A stretch of 64,000 nucleotides of DNA from an uncultured Clostridia bacterium (GTDB lineage Bacteria; Bacillota; Clostridia; Oscillospirales; Ruminococcaceae): contig CANRNN010000007.1 of assembly GCA_947632025.1 (NCBI GenBank), positions 1 through 64,000 on the forward strand, written 5' to 3'. The notes under the pieces are model-generated. The model was given only the letters and a program-made list of their open reading frames with translations. It was not told the DNA's origin and ran no database searches. Each line of letters opens with the position of its first letter. The stretch's first letter is position 1. The translations under genes and the position numbers were made by a program. This document shows, piece after piece, positions 34,801 through 42,629 of this stretch.

Positions 34801-35001
34801 TTCGCGGGCGTAGTCAATGTAGTAGTCGAGCTTTCCCATTTTATCGCGGATTTCCTGAATTTTCCTGTTCAGGTCGTCCTCGGACGAAGCGCAATAGTCG
34901 TTATACTCCTTATAAGCGGAGTCCATAGCGGCTGTGATCTCGCGTTCTTCCTGAGCAAGCTCTGCGAATTTGTCCAACAGTTCACTAATTTTATCAGCCA
35001 T
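31885..35001 (-). CDS. Large protein with three degenerate FtsK/EssC-like domains
   Basis: A 1038-residue cytosolic protein. Residues 1-180 are coiled coil (DMNTLASRKAQHENDVRN). Three regions then look like FtsK/SpoIIIE ATPase folds: about 215-430, 540-780 and 800-1035. The middle one keeps the Walker-B neighbourhood (PHIIVIINDFTGFLD instead of the usual IDE) and the following GIHFVLFTDS. None has a Walker A loop in the right place, so ATP hydrolysis is doubtful. About 95 Pro/Glu/Ala-rich residues (440-533) separate regions one and two. EssC of type VII secretion has a related three-domain layout, but there is no membrane segment, FHA domain or WXG100 gene here. First gene of an Hpt/HD-GYP operon. 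Function unknown. Confidence 0.7.
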   Translation of the reverse strand: MADKISELLDKFAELAQEEREITAAMDSAYKEYNDYCASSEDDLNRKIQEIRDKMGKLDYYIDYAREHAMASELEEAPKPFETSDGTLESIRQTIKLESHNDINAESLYTKATGMKKFYEQKIEQTRQLIEGSKIQAKRQYDSDMNTLASRKAQHENDVRNYIDSDDFKEYLKMLSFDKTAFNSISTVQLSENTFVSIGQRRVKLTVPMEIEQDLSVSSSGEYNSAAHTIGAPQHIPMNEGSVLCLEYDEKNQQYLLGGVQRLLLNIIKYFGQEITEMIFCEPNNFSADCLGHLSALAKGANPFIYLPESAENIEDTVLEFCSKAEALATPDKVTRVIVLHSFPEKYSFTVKDKILNLCKKASELGVLVVLTHDNSIAESELEKEIRDLALSVKSRNGGFWIEKFRESLFWYSAPSDLPEEIRKVYVEQRRGMASQAAQAIVSRAAEPTAEATPAPTSAPEIVREPESVSEIMPDFEASEPINLPEPEPVKEPIAPEPVMPAPAPEPVKEPVPVKEAPAPAHKKEPAAKGKRSLPAVEIGNDLYSSGKRASFDISGSVAYVCGKDGKERVGLYDMIVSHIASETHPDDAEMWIYDCTGSFMHRAENAPAHIRYLICDDSIDSVVDFVDALSGELSRRESDFVSNDWNMMSDVPENIYMPHIIVIINDFTGFLDIVSAGAATFGKTTLTRLERVLRKSENYGIHFVLFTDSIVKPNCLKYCSVRPVAALAGTEGSRELFIDFKLNQNDVETLSHILPGCAFMADEGGVKSMARVAVAAREAKGMYTTSTVYSSEAGSCFDKQPVFSDRRARKAFADKAEKREMYASSIGADEVMLFLGEPRRLEAEHPIRLVDGFGENIILAAPAVAKSDAVSVILSALSSLYELGKTAEILAYRSNAIYNELLSGSQLMGITVLEDDAAVKRIREISAAIAEGKRISTFVIVLGGDLLMAQMHSEESLGELKRALVRGSRLGAHFMFVTSELSHFATGFTALFRHRIVFPCAMADAEKVLRDTTCELPENSFRVSNDSEELTMTAYII

Positions 35002-35064
35002 AACCGTATCTTCCTTTCACTTCGATACAATTGTGTGAGCAGGCAACAACCCGCCTATGTATTA

Positions 35065-35093
35065 ATTATACCTAAATTTTCAAAAAAAGTCAA
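35065..35093 (-). promoter_or_regulatory. Sigma-A promoter of the FtsK-like/Hpt/HD-GYP operon
   Basis: Minus strand TTGACT (35093-35088), 17 bases, TATAAT (35070-35065). Confidence 0.82.
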
Positions 35094-35130
35094 TAGATTT
35101 TATGAACTTTGTACAATTTTTTGTGCCGAA

Positions 35131-35163
35131 TAAAAAGCCCCGACAAATTATGTCGGAGCTTTT
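35131..35163 (-). terminator. Terminator after VanY-like gene
   Basis: AAGCCCCGACA (35135-35145) pairs with TGTCGGAGCTT (35151-35161) with one mismatch. On the minus strand TTTTTATT follows. Confidence 0.8.
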
Positions 35164-35176
35164 GATCAAGAGATAC

Positions 35177-36154
35177 TTATCCATTATAAGCAGAAAGGTA
35201 GTCGCCGCCCTCCACTCCGAGGAATTCCTCAAGCGTCAGACCGCTGTCGGAAACGAGTTTTGCGGTGCTTCTTCCGAGATAGCGCAGATGCCAGGGCTCG
35301 TATGTGTAGCCCGTAATATCCTCTTTTCCCTTCGGATAGCGGATTATAAAGCCGTATTTCCAACAATTTTCCGCTACCCACTTACCTTCCTCGGTATCGG
35401 CGTAATCCTCCTCTGTACGAGTAATATCTATTGTAAGACCGGTCTGATGTTCGCTGTGTCCGGGGCGTGACGAAAAAGTTTCTGCTTCCGAGATCCCATA
35501 CATCGAACACCAGTTATCAAAGATCTTGACCTGTGAATCATAATCACGGAATCCCGAAATTATCCTCATTTCATAACCGGAATCTCTCCGCATAGCCGCA
35601 AGTGCATCGAGCGTTTCTCCCGTAAGTCCTTTTCCGTAATCGCGGGAAATGGGCGTTTTCTTGTTGACGATGATAACTCCGCCTACCTTTGTAACTCCAT
35701 TCTCGGTGACGGCTTCCGGCGGGACTATTCTTGCCGTAAAATGTCCGGCGCAGTCAATATCGTCGAATGAACCGACGTAGACTTTTCCCTCACCGCTTAC
35801 CTCACCCGTCGATGAAAGTCCCATAACGCCGTTAAGTACAAGATCTCCGGATACGTTCACAACGCCGTTCACAAGAAGAGAACCTTTCGACCCGACGTTT
35901 ATAACGCCTCCCCGCTCGCAGTTAAGCGTTCCGTTGACCGAAATCGACTGTCCGTTACCGATAGTGAGTTCCTCTCCCGATTTGACTGTATAGACCTCTC
36001 CCTCATCAATAGTGGTCGGAACGGATACGTTTTCGGAAACGTCGGAAATATCAGTGTTGGCGTTATTTCGGTCATATTCGTGATTTTTTTCACTACAGCC
36101 CGCCATAACCGCTCCTATACAAATTGCGCAAATCAATGCTAAAATTTTTTTCAT
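35177..36154 (-). CDS. Lipoprotein D-alanyl-D-alanine carboxypeptidase, VanY family, with beta-helix insert
   Basis: A 325-residue exported lipoprotein (lipobox VMAGC, Cys near residue 20). Residues 50-150 are a polymer of short beta turns rich in V, N and G (GQSISVNGTLNCERGG; GSLLVNGVVNVSGDLVLNG), which reads as a small right-handed beta-helix. The C-terminal VanY domain has zinc motif GHSEHQTGLTIDI, a catalytic Glu and EPWHLRYLG, so all metal ligands are present. It likely trims D-Ala from peptidoglycan stem peptides. The start is the ATG with GGAGGG upstream (MKKILALICAI). Confidence 0.88.
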   Translation of the reverse strand: MKKILALICAICIGAVMAGCSEKNHEYDRNNANTDISDVSENVSVPTTIDEGEVYTVKSGEELTIGNGQSISVNGTLNCERGGVINVGSKGSLLVNGVVNVSGDLVLNGVMGLSSTGEVSGEGKVYVGSFDDIDCAGHFTARIVPPEAVTENGVTKVGGVIIVNKKTPISRDYGKGLTGETLDALAAMRRDSGYEMRIISGFRDYDSQVKIFDNWCSMYGISEAETFSSRPGHSEHQTGLTIDITRTEEDYADTEEGKWVAENCWKYGFIIRYPKGKEDITGYTYEPWHLRYLGRSTAKLVSDSGLTLEEFLGVEGGDYLSAYNG

Positions 36155-36312
36155 ATATTTCCCTCCGATTCTTTTCATGGATTTGCTGCAACTTAATTAT
36201 AGCAAATCCCGAAAGAAAAATCCTTGAGAAATACTTACGAAAAAAATAAGATTTTATTACGAAATAATTATAATTTTCTTAAATCCGCCCGAATCCTGCT
36301 GATTTATAACGT

Positions 36313-37737
36313 TTACGAGCAGAGCTTTACAATGACCTCCGCGAACAATACGGAATCCCTCAGCAATTCCGATGTCGTAACAAACTCGTTGTCGCCGTGC
36401 ATATGATAATCCGTATCGCCGCGCTCTGCTCCGAACGCCACTCCGCCTTCGATATTGTGAACGTATGTCCCGCCGCCTATCGCGACGCAGTGTCCGCGTT
36501 CGCCCTCGATCTCCTCATAAACGGAGAGCAGTTTTTTTACAAAATCGCTGTTTTCCGGAACAACGTGAGGTTCATCTTCAAGTGTTGTTTCAAATTCAAA
36601 ACCGTGTTCCGAAAAAGCTTTTCGGCACTTTTCCTTTACCTCGGAAAGTGTTACACACGTTGGGAATCGAATATCAAACTGCCCGACTGCCGAACGGCGC
36701 GTCATGGTGAATTTGCTGAACACGCAGGTAAGCGCGCCACTCTCGTCCGAGCATTTCAGACCGAGAGAACCGCCGTCTGTTTCCCCGAACGGGAACAGCT
36801 TTTCAATTTCCCGCAGAGTATCACGCTGTCTGCAATCTGAAAGCGGCAGTTTTCCTCTCTCGAAAAGCCTGTTTATCAAGGAAACCAGTGCCGTAAGCGC
36901 GTTTTTTCCTCCATCGGGAGTAGACGCGTGAGCCGCTTTTCCGACAGCCGAAACGTCGATAAATCTGTCATCATCGGGGTCTTGCTCTACCGTAAACTCA
37001 ACTCCCGACGCATCTGATATATCGCGGGAAATTTCCTCCAAGAGTGCCTCTCGCGATATTGACTGCAAAGTCGCCGAAGCGCCGTCAGGAACGGCGTTTA
37101 TGACCGTTCCTCCGCCCATTGACATAATATTTCCGCGCTCCGAAAGATTTCTGATAAAACAGCCGCGTATCATTCCCTTTTCAATGTTTATCACGGGAAA
37201 ACTCCCGTCAGGCGTAAACACGTTTTTCGGGAATTTGTCGTGCTTTTTGTAGATTTCCAAATCCTCCGAGCCGTTTTCCTCGTTCGTTCCGAAAATAAGC
37301 CGAACGCCCGTTTTCAGCGGGATTTCCAGTTCCTTTATACATTTTAGAGCGTAGAGCGCTGCGACAGCCGGTCCTTTGTCGTCGATAACTCCCCTGCCGT
37401 ACAAAACTCCGTCTTTTTCGACAAGCTCGAACGGGTCGGTTTTCCAGCCCGCACCCTCGGCGGGAACAACGTCCAAATGCGCGAGAATTCCAAGTTCTAT
37501 CGGTGCGCCGTTCCGGGAATAATCCACGCAAAGAACGGCGTTTTCGTAATTTGTGACCTCAAAGCCCATTTCGCGGCAGACTTTCTCCATATGCAGCAGA
37601 GCGTTTTTTGGTTCGTCGCCGAACGGAGCGTTGTCTGAAGATTTCCCCATAACGCTTGGGATTGCCACAAGCTCTCCCAACAGCTTTTTAAGCTCATTCT
37701 CGTGAGAAAAAATGTGATCGTGAATTTTCGTGTTCAT
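36313..37737 (-). CDS. pepV: Sapep/PepV-type M20 dipeptidase
   Basis: A 474-residue metallopeptidase of family M20. First metal site LAHLDVVPAEGAGWK, then GRGVIDDKGPAVAALYAL, and the catalytic Glu pair in GTNEENGSEDL. The dimerisation lid lies between about 180 and 380. PepV enzymes cleave dipeptides in the cytosol; here it starts three bases after the end of murC and is probably co-expressed with it. A link to recycling of cell-wall dipeptides is only inferred from that. Confidence 0.92.
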   Translation of the reverse strand: MNTKIHDHIFSHENELKKLLGELVAIPSVMGKSSDNAPFGDEPKNALLHMEKVCREMGFEVTNYENAVLCVDYSRNGAPIELGILAHLDVVPAEGAGWKTDPFELVEKDGVLYGRGVIDDKGPAVAALYALKCIKELEIPLKTGVRLIFGTNEENGSEDLEIYKKHDKFPKNVFTPDGSFPVINIEKGMIRGCFIRNLSERGNIMSMGGGTVINAVPDGASATLQSISREALLEEISRDISDASGVEFTVEQDPDDDRFIDVSAVGKAAHASTPDGGKNALTALVSLINRLFERGKLPLSDCRQRDTLREIEKLFPFGETDGGSLGLKCSDESGALTCVFSKFTMTRRSAVGQFDIRFPTCVTLSEVKEKCRKAFSEHGFEFETTLEDEPHVVPENSDFVKKLLSVYEEIEGERGHCVAIGGGTYVHNIEGGVAFGAERGDTDYHMHGDNEFVTTSELLRDSVLFAEVIVKLCS

Positions 37738-37740
37738 AGT

Positions 37741-39126
37741 TCAGCTCCGCGTTTTCATAATGTCTATCATCATATCCGCGACTTTGTAGACGTCGCCGCA
37801 GCCTGTGGTTATCACAAGGTCGCCCTCCCGGACGTTGTCGGTAACATATTTCGCGACCTCCTCAAACGTCGGGAACCAAACGCAGCCGTCGATTTTTTCG
37901 GCGAGGTCTTTCACGTAGATATTGTAGGTGTTTTTCTCGCGGCTGCCCATAATTTCTGTGAGAACAACTTTATCCGCAACAGACAGGGCTTCGGCGAATT
38001 CGTCAAGCAGCATTGCCGTTCTTGAATAAGTAAAAGGCTGATGGACGACCCACACGCGCCTGAAACTCATTTCCTTTGCCGTTTTAAGTGTAGCCGCGAT
38101 CTCAGCGGGGTGATGACCGTAGTCGTCCACGAACGTCACGCCGTCTATCTCGGCAAGCCGCTCGAACCGCCGCATAGCTCCCGTAAAGTCGGATAATCCC
38201 TTTTTCAGCGCTTCAACCGGAATTCCCGCCGAATACGCTGCCGCACAAGCCGCAACCGCGTTATAAACGTTATGCTCCCCCGGAACGTGAATGTCGACCT
38301 CGCAAAGCTCTTTTCCTTTATTCATCAGAGAAAAGCGTCTGTGGAAATCGGAAATTCTCGTAATATTTTCCGCATAGAAATCGCACGCGGGAGTTTTTCC
38401 AAAGGTAACTATCTTCGCCTTAGAACTGCATTTTTCGACAACTTCCATAGTGTTTGCGTCGTCGCCGTTCGCGACAATAATATCCGTTGTCATATCGCAG
38501 AATTTCCCGAATGAGCGTTTGAGATTATCCATATTTTTGAAATAATCCATATGGTCTTCGTCGATGTTAAGAATAATGGAAATATTCGGGAAAAGATGAA
38601 GAAACGTGTCCTTAAATTCACACGCTTCACAAACCATATACTCCGATTTTCCCGCACGTCCGCTGCCCTCAATCGCACGGAGCTTTCCGCCTATAACGGC
38701 AGACGCGTCTATTCCTGCTGCAAGAAGTATCATAGTGAGCATAGAGCTTGTAGTTGTCTTTCCGTGAGTTCCCGAAACGCACATTGCTTTTGAAAACTGC
38801 TCCGTCACAAGACCCAGAAGCTCACTTCTCTCGGCAAGCTTTACCCCGTGTTTTGAGGCTTCACGGGCAGCGATAAGTTCGGGATTATCCTCCATTATCG
38901 CGGCGGAAAAAACTATGCAGTCCGCACCCTCGATATTTTCGGTGCGCTGTCCCAGAGCAACGGGGATACCCATAGCCCGTACAGCCTGTAAGGTAGCTGT
39001 TTCGTTGTTATCCGAGCCTGTGAGATAATACCCCTTTGTATGAAGTATCTGGGCGAGCGGATACATTCCGCTGCCGCCTATTCCTATAAAATGGACGTGC
39101 TTCTTACCGCTGAGAAAATTCTCCAC
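37741..39126 (-). CDS. murC: UDP-N-acetylmuramate--L-alanine ligase
   Basis: MurC adds L-Ala to UDP-MurNAc in peptidoglycan synthesis. N-terminal Rossmann motif VHFIGIGGSGMYPLAQIL, central ATP loop SGTHGKTTTSSML, EACEFKDTFLH and C-terminal DDYGHHPAEI. About 461 residues. I prefer the GTG start at 39126 (MENFLSGKKHVHF) because GAGGA lies six bases upstream. An ATG at 39144 adds six residues but has no ribosome site. Confidence 0.95.
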   Translation of the reverse strand: MENFLSGKKHVHFIGIGGSGMYPLAQILHTKGYYLTGSDNNETATLQAVRAMGIPVALGQRTENIEGADCIVFSAAIMEDNPELIAAREASKHGVKLAERSELLGLVTEQFSKAMCVSGTHGKTTTSSMLTMILLAAGIDASAVIGGKLRAIEGSGRAGKSEYMVCEACEFKDTFLHLFPNISIILNIDEDHMDYFKNMDNLKRSFGKFCDMTTDIIVANGDDANTMEVVEKCSSKAKIVTFGKTPACDFYAENITRISDFHRRFSLMNKGKELCEVDIHVPGEHNVYNAVAACAAAYSAGIPVEALKKGLSDFTGAMRRFERLAEIDGVTFVDDYGHHPAEIAATLKTAKEMSFRRVWVVHQPFTYSRTAMLLDEFAEALSVADKVVLTEIMGSREKNTYNIYVKDLAEKIDGCVWFPTFEEVAKYVTDNVREGDLVITTGCGDVYKVADMMIDIMKTRS

Positions 39127-39259
39127 AATTCTTCCTCTTTTCATATAAAATCAAATACGGCTTGCCGCAGAAAGTATATGCGTTCTCCGAAAAAATATGA
39201 ATAATTGTAACAGCAACTGCCAAAATATTAAGGCAAACTTACACAAACGGAGGAGCGCT

Positions 39260-39517
39260 ATGGAAATAAGCGACATCAAAATCAGGAAAACAATGCATGA
39301 GGGCAGGCTTCGCGCCGTGGTATCCATTACCATTGACAACGCTATCGCTATCCACGACATAAAACTCGTTCAGGGGGACGAGAGAATGTTTGTGGCAATG
39401 CCAAGCCGCCGCGAAGACAGCGGTGTTTTCCGCGACATAATCCACCCCATTTCCTCAAATGTCCGAGAGGAGATCGAGGAAAAGATCCTTGAAGCCTACA
39501 AGAACTATATTCAGTGA
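39260..39517 (+). CDS. spoVG: Septation/regulatory protein SpoVG
   Basis: An 85-residue RNA/DNA-binding protein that is widespread in Firmicutes and affects septation and gene expression. The start is the ATG after CGGAGGAGCGCT, giving MEISDIKIRKTMHEGRLRAV. The core VVSITIDNAIAIHDIKLVQG and FVAMPSRR matches the family. The 3' end overlaps the convergent NUDIX gene by seven bases. It is isolated on the plus strand between two minus-strand operons; no purR or glmU neighbour is seen. Confidence 0.96.
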   Translation: MEISDIKIRKTMHEGRLRAVVSITIDNAIAIHDIKLVQGDERMFVAMPSRREDSGVFRDIIHPISSNVREEIEEKILEAYKNYIQ

Positions 39518-40056
39518 CCTTCAAGCTCAAGCATTATCTTTGTTTTGAGGATCGCCGTCTGCGTTTTAGCGTCGGCGATCTCTTTGTTCATTATCATTTT
39601 GACAGCCGTGTCAAGCGGGATCTTCTCGACTTCGAGAAATTCGTCCTCGTCAAGGTGCTGTTCGCCGCCGTGAAGTCCGCGTGCGAGATACATATGTGTG
39701 ACTTCCGTATTATAAGCGGGAGTGGGGAGCAGATAACCAAGATACTCAAAGCTGTCGCAGGTGCAGCCTGTTTCCTCGCGAAGCTCGCGGAGTCCGCACT
39801 CGCGGTGATCTTCACCGTACTCCAGCTTTCCTGCGGGAATTTCCAATAGGACTTTACCTATTGGATACCGAAACTGCCTTACGAAAATCACGTTATTATC
39901 CTCGTCAAGCGGCACGATACATACTCCGCCGGGGTGTTTTACCACCTCGCGAACGGCTTTTTCGCCGTTTTCAAGCTCGACCTCGTCGCGGAAGAGCTTG
40001 ACTATTCTGCCGTCGTACAGCTGCTCACTTGAAAGCTGTTTTTCAATAAGACGCAT
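39511..40056 (-). CDS. NUDIX hydrolase, ADP-ribose pyrophosphatase type
   Basis: A 181-residue hydrolase with the NUDIX box GLRELREETGC preceded by EIPAGKLEYGEDHREC, as in ADP-ribose pyrophosphatases (NudF group). It would cleave ADP-ribose to AMP and ribose 5-phosphate. It is the last gene of the ddl-argS-YfhO operon, two bases after the YfhO gene, and overlaps the convergent spoVG gene. Confidence 0.93.
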   Translation of the reverse strand: MRLIEKQLSSEQLYDGRIVKLFRDEVELENGEKAVREVVKHPGGVCIVPLDEDNNVIFVRQFRYPIGKVLLEIPAGKLEYGEDHRECGLRELREETGCTCDSFEYLGYLLPTPAYNTEVTHMYLARGLHGGEQHLDEDEFLEVEKIPLDTAVKMIMNKEIADAKTQTAILKTKIMLELEGH

Positions 40057-40058
40057 AA

Positions 40059-42611
40059 TTATCGCTCCTTATCATCATTGTTGTAATAAATATCCTCAAT
40101 ATCGGAAAATTCAATTTTATTGAGAGGCTCAAACACACCGCCGCTTCTTTCTGGGGCATTGTAGATCTGCTCGGTAAGCTGATGGATATATGAATTATGA
40201 GCCTTAACTCCACCCGCTCTGTCAAACTCAAGGAGATGAGAATATGCCGCGGGCTTGCGCTTCAAAATAACAACGATTACAAGCATATAAAGTCCCAGGG
40301 CCGCTATTCCCGCAAATGTCAGATAAAATCCGTATCTCAATCCGGGAGTTTCGTAGGAAAACTCAATCTCGCACGCACCGGCAGGCACCCTCAAAGCGCA
40401 GAAGCCGCCGTCTATCTTCTCAATCTCGGCTTTCTCGCCGTTTACGAGGGCAGACCAACCCTTACAGTACGGAACAGTGAACATAACAAGCTTATCCGTA
40501 TCATAATTTGTCGCCGCATCAAAGCCCTCTTTTGTGATCTCAAAACTTAAAACGCCCTCATTTATTCTTGCCATAGCGTCGATCTCAAACTGCGACTGTG
40601 AAATTACTCCCGCAAAATCGGGATCCTCGTGTTCAAGAATATCGGAGAATTTTTCAGCCTGTTCCTCGGTGAGGATAGCCGCACGGACCATAAGATTATC
40701 TACCTTCTTGTTGTCCTTTGCTTCCTCGACTGTATAATAACTGTCATACGCAAAGCCCATCGGAAGCGCGTATTTTGTTGTATAAATATCGTAATTTCCC
40801 TGAGTGTCCATATAATCATATATGGCAAGCTTTATAAGGTCGGCACGTTTGTTTTCTTCTTTTCGGGATTTAGGTATCATAATATACTTTACGCGTGTGA
40901 GTGCCCTCAGTGCGTATCTGTCAAGGTCGGGGGCAGAGTTTACAGTGCGCTTTTCATTATCTCCGAGAAGCTCATACATCTCAAAGGTAGACCCCGGAAC
41001 GATACTTGTGAAGCTCTTCAAAGAACTCATACCCCACAGCATATTTACATTGTTCGTTTCGGAAATTCCCTCAATACGGTAAAAATCGGGATCGTCAATA
41101 TTAAACTCGGCTTGTTCGACTTTATTGTACACGCCCGCTTCGCCGGTCAACTTTCTTCCATAACCGACAAAATAGTATGCCAAAAGCATTGAACATAAGA
41201 TCGTCGCAGCGGTCACACGATTTATCCATACTCCTCTCGGAAGTTTACGGCGTGACTTTACAACAAACCACAATACCACAAGGAACGCTGCCGCTATGCC
41301 CAGCTGTACCCAAACAGCGGGATTCATCTTCGCGTCCTTCATTGTTACCATAAAGCGCGGAACAAGTTCCTTGTGCGTTTCTCCCGCGTCGTCGGTCGTT
41401 GTATTCACGAACGGCGACAGTGTCGCTAGGACGCCCATAATAAGCGTTACAAATGTGCAGGTCTTTAATCCAAATTTCAGATCAAGATCCTCACGTTCCA
41501 ATGCGCAGACTGTCGCAAGGCAGCAGATAAGCTCCGGCATATACCACCAGCGTGTATAAAAATTATTGTTGAACATAGTAAATGCCGCGTTAAGTCCCGG
41601 AACAAGCGACATCAGAAGGCAGACAGGCAGCAGCACTCTTGCCCAGTGACCTTTTGCGTCTTTAATAAACGCCACAACACCCGCCATAGAGAAAAGCGGC
41701 AGGTAGAGCGCGACGCTCGACCATTTTGCGTCCGCTTCCGTGAACATATTGTTCCGTGCTGAAATTTCGGGCGGGAGGAAGATCCCCTCCAAAATAAGTC
41801 CATAGCGCTGTTCTCTCCCGTAAAAGAGGAAGTTCCAGTCCGTGAGAACGTTCTGAGAGCGCGGAACGTCCAGCACCTGATATATCGACGGCACAAACAG
41901 CACTCCCGCTATCATAACGCCGACGATGCTTTCAAACGCCAGGCACAAGAAGCATTTGAAATTCACGTCAAAACGCTTGTCCATAGCAAATCGGCAGAAG
42001 AAATAGATAACAAGGAACACGACTTCCTGAATGAAGAAGAAATAGTTTGCAAGTGCGTTTAACGCTACCGCAAGTGCGAAAACTCCGCGGCGCTTGTTTA
42101 TTACCGCTTCCTCCAGAGCTATCAGCAAAAGCGGGAACCACAGATACGCGTCCTGAAACTGAAAGAAAATATTATAGAGGTTAAATCCCGAAAACGTGAA
42201 CAGAATAGCGCCGATAAGCGCCGTTTGCGGCTTGTTGACGAATCTTCTGATATAAATGAACGAAAACAGCGACAGCAGCGCGAATTTCACACACAGAAGC
42301 GGCGCCATAAAATATGGTGCCCAATCTGCAGGAAACAGAGTCATAAACCAGAAAAACGGACTTCCAAGGGTGTAGTAGGTGTAGCTTCCTATGAAATTCG
42401 CTCCAAGGTCTGTGTGCCAATCCCAGCGGAGCATTCCATCGCGCACCGCCTGAACACACATTTTGAAAAACGGTATCTGCTGGGCGTTGTAATCACCGTA
42501 GAAAACGAAATATCCACTGTCGATTATTACAAACGGCAGGAACAACACCACTGCCATTATCAGAGCGATAAAAAAGGCTTTTTGGTAGTATTTTTTTTCG
42601 AGCTTGAACAT
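40059..42611 (-). CDS. YfhO family membrane protein
   Basis: An 850-residue protein with about 13 membrane helices in the first 530 residues and one near the C-terminal end (about 755-780). The large loop between them is extracellular. The N-terminal part, FVIIDSGYFVFYGDYNAQQ and FHMGWRWDWHTDLGANF-like spacing, is typical of YfhO proteins, which resemble GT-C glycosyltransferases and help to glycosylate lipoteichoic acid or other wall polymers. Ribosome site GGAGG. Found between argS and the NUDIX gene. Confidence 0.88.
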   Translation of the reverse strand: MFKLEKKYYQKAFFIALIMAVVLFLPFVIIDSGYFVFYGDYNAQQIPFFKMCVQAVRDGMLRWDWHTDLGANFIGSYTYYTLGSPFFWFMTLFPADWAPYFMAPLLCVKFALLSLFSFIYIRRFVNKPQTALIGAILFTFSGFNLYNIFFQFQDAYLWFPLLLIALEEAVINKRRGVFALAVALNALANYFFFIQEVVFLVIYFFCRFAMDKRFDVNFKCFLCLAFESIVGVMIAGVLFVPSIYQVLDVPRSQNVLTDWNFLFYGREQRYGLILEGIFLPPEISARNNMFTEADAKWSSVALYLPLFSMAGVVAFIKDAKGHWARVLLPVCLLMSLVPGLNAAFTMFNNNFYTRWWYMPELICCLATVCALEREDLDLKFGLKTCTFVTLIMGVLATLSPFVNTTTDDAGETHKELVPRFMVTMKDAKMNPAVWVQLGIAAAFLVVLWFVVKSRRKLPRGVWINRVTAATILCSMLLAYYFVGYGRKLTGEAGVYNKVEQAEFNIDDPDFYRIEGISETNNVNMLWGMSSLKSFTSIVPGSTFEMYELLGDNEKRTVNSAPDLDRYALRALTRVKYIMIPKSRKEENKRADLIKLAIYDYMDTQGNYDIYTTKYALPMGFAYDSYYTVEEAKDNKKVDNLMVRAAILTEEQAEKFSDILEHEDPDFAGVISQSQFEIDAMARINEGVLSFEITKEGFDAATNYDTDKLVMFTVPYCKGWSALVNGEKAEIEKIDGGFCALRVPAGACEIEFSYETPGLRYGFYLTFAGIAALGLYMLVIVVILKRKPAAYSHLLEFDRAGGVKAHNSYIHQLTEQIYNAPERSGGVFEPLNKIEFSDIEDIYYNNDDKER

Positions 42612-42629
42612 AATTCCTCCGCTTGACAG

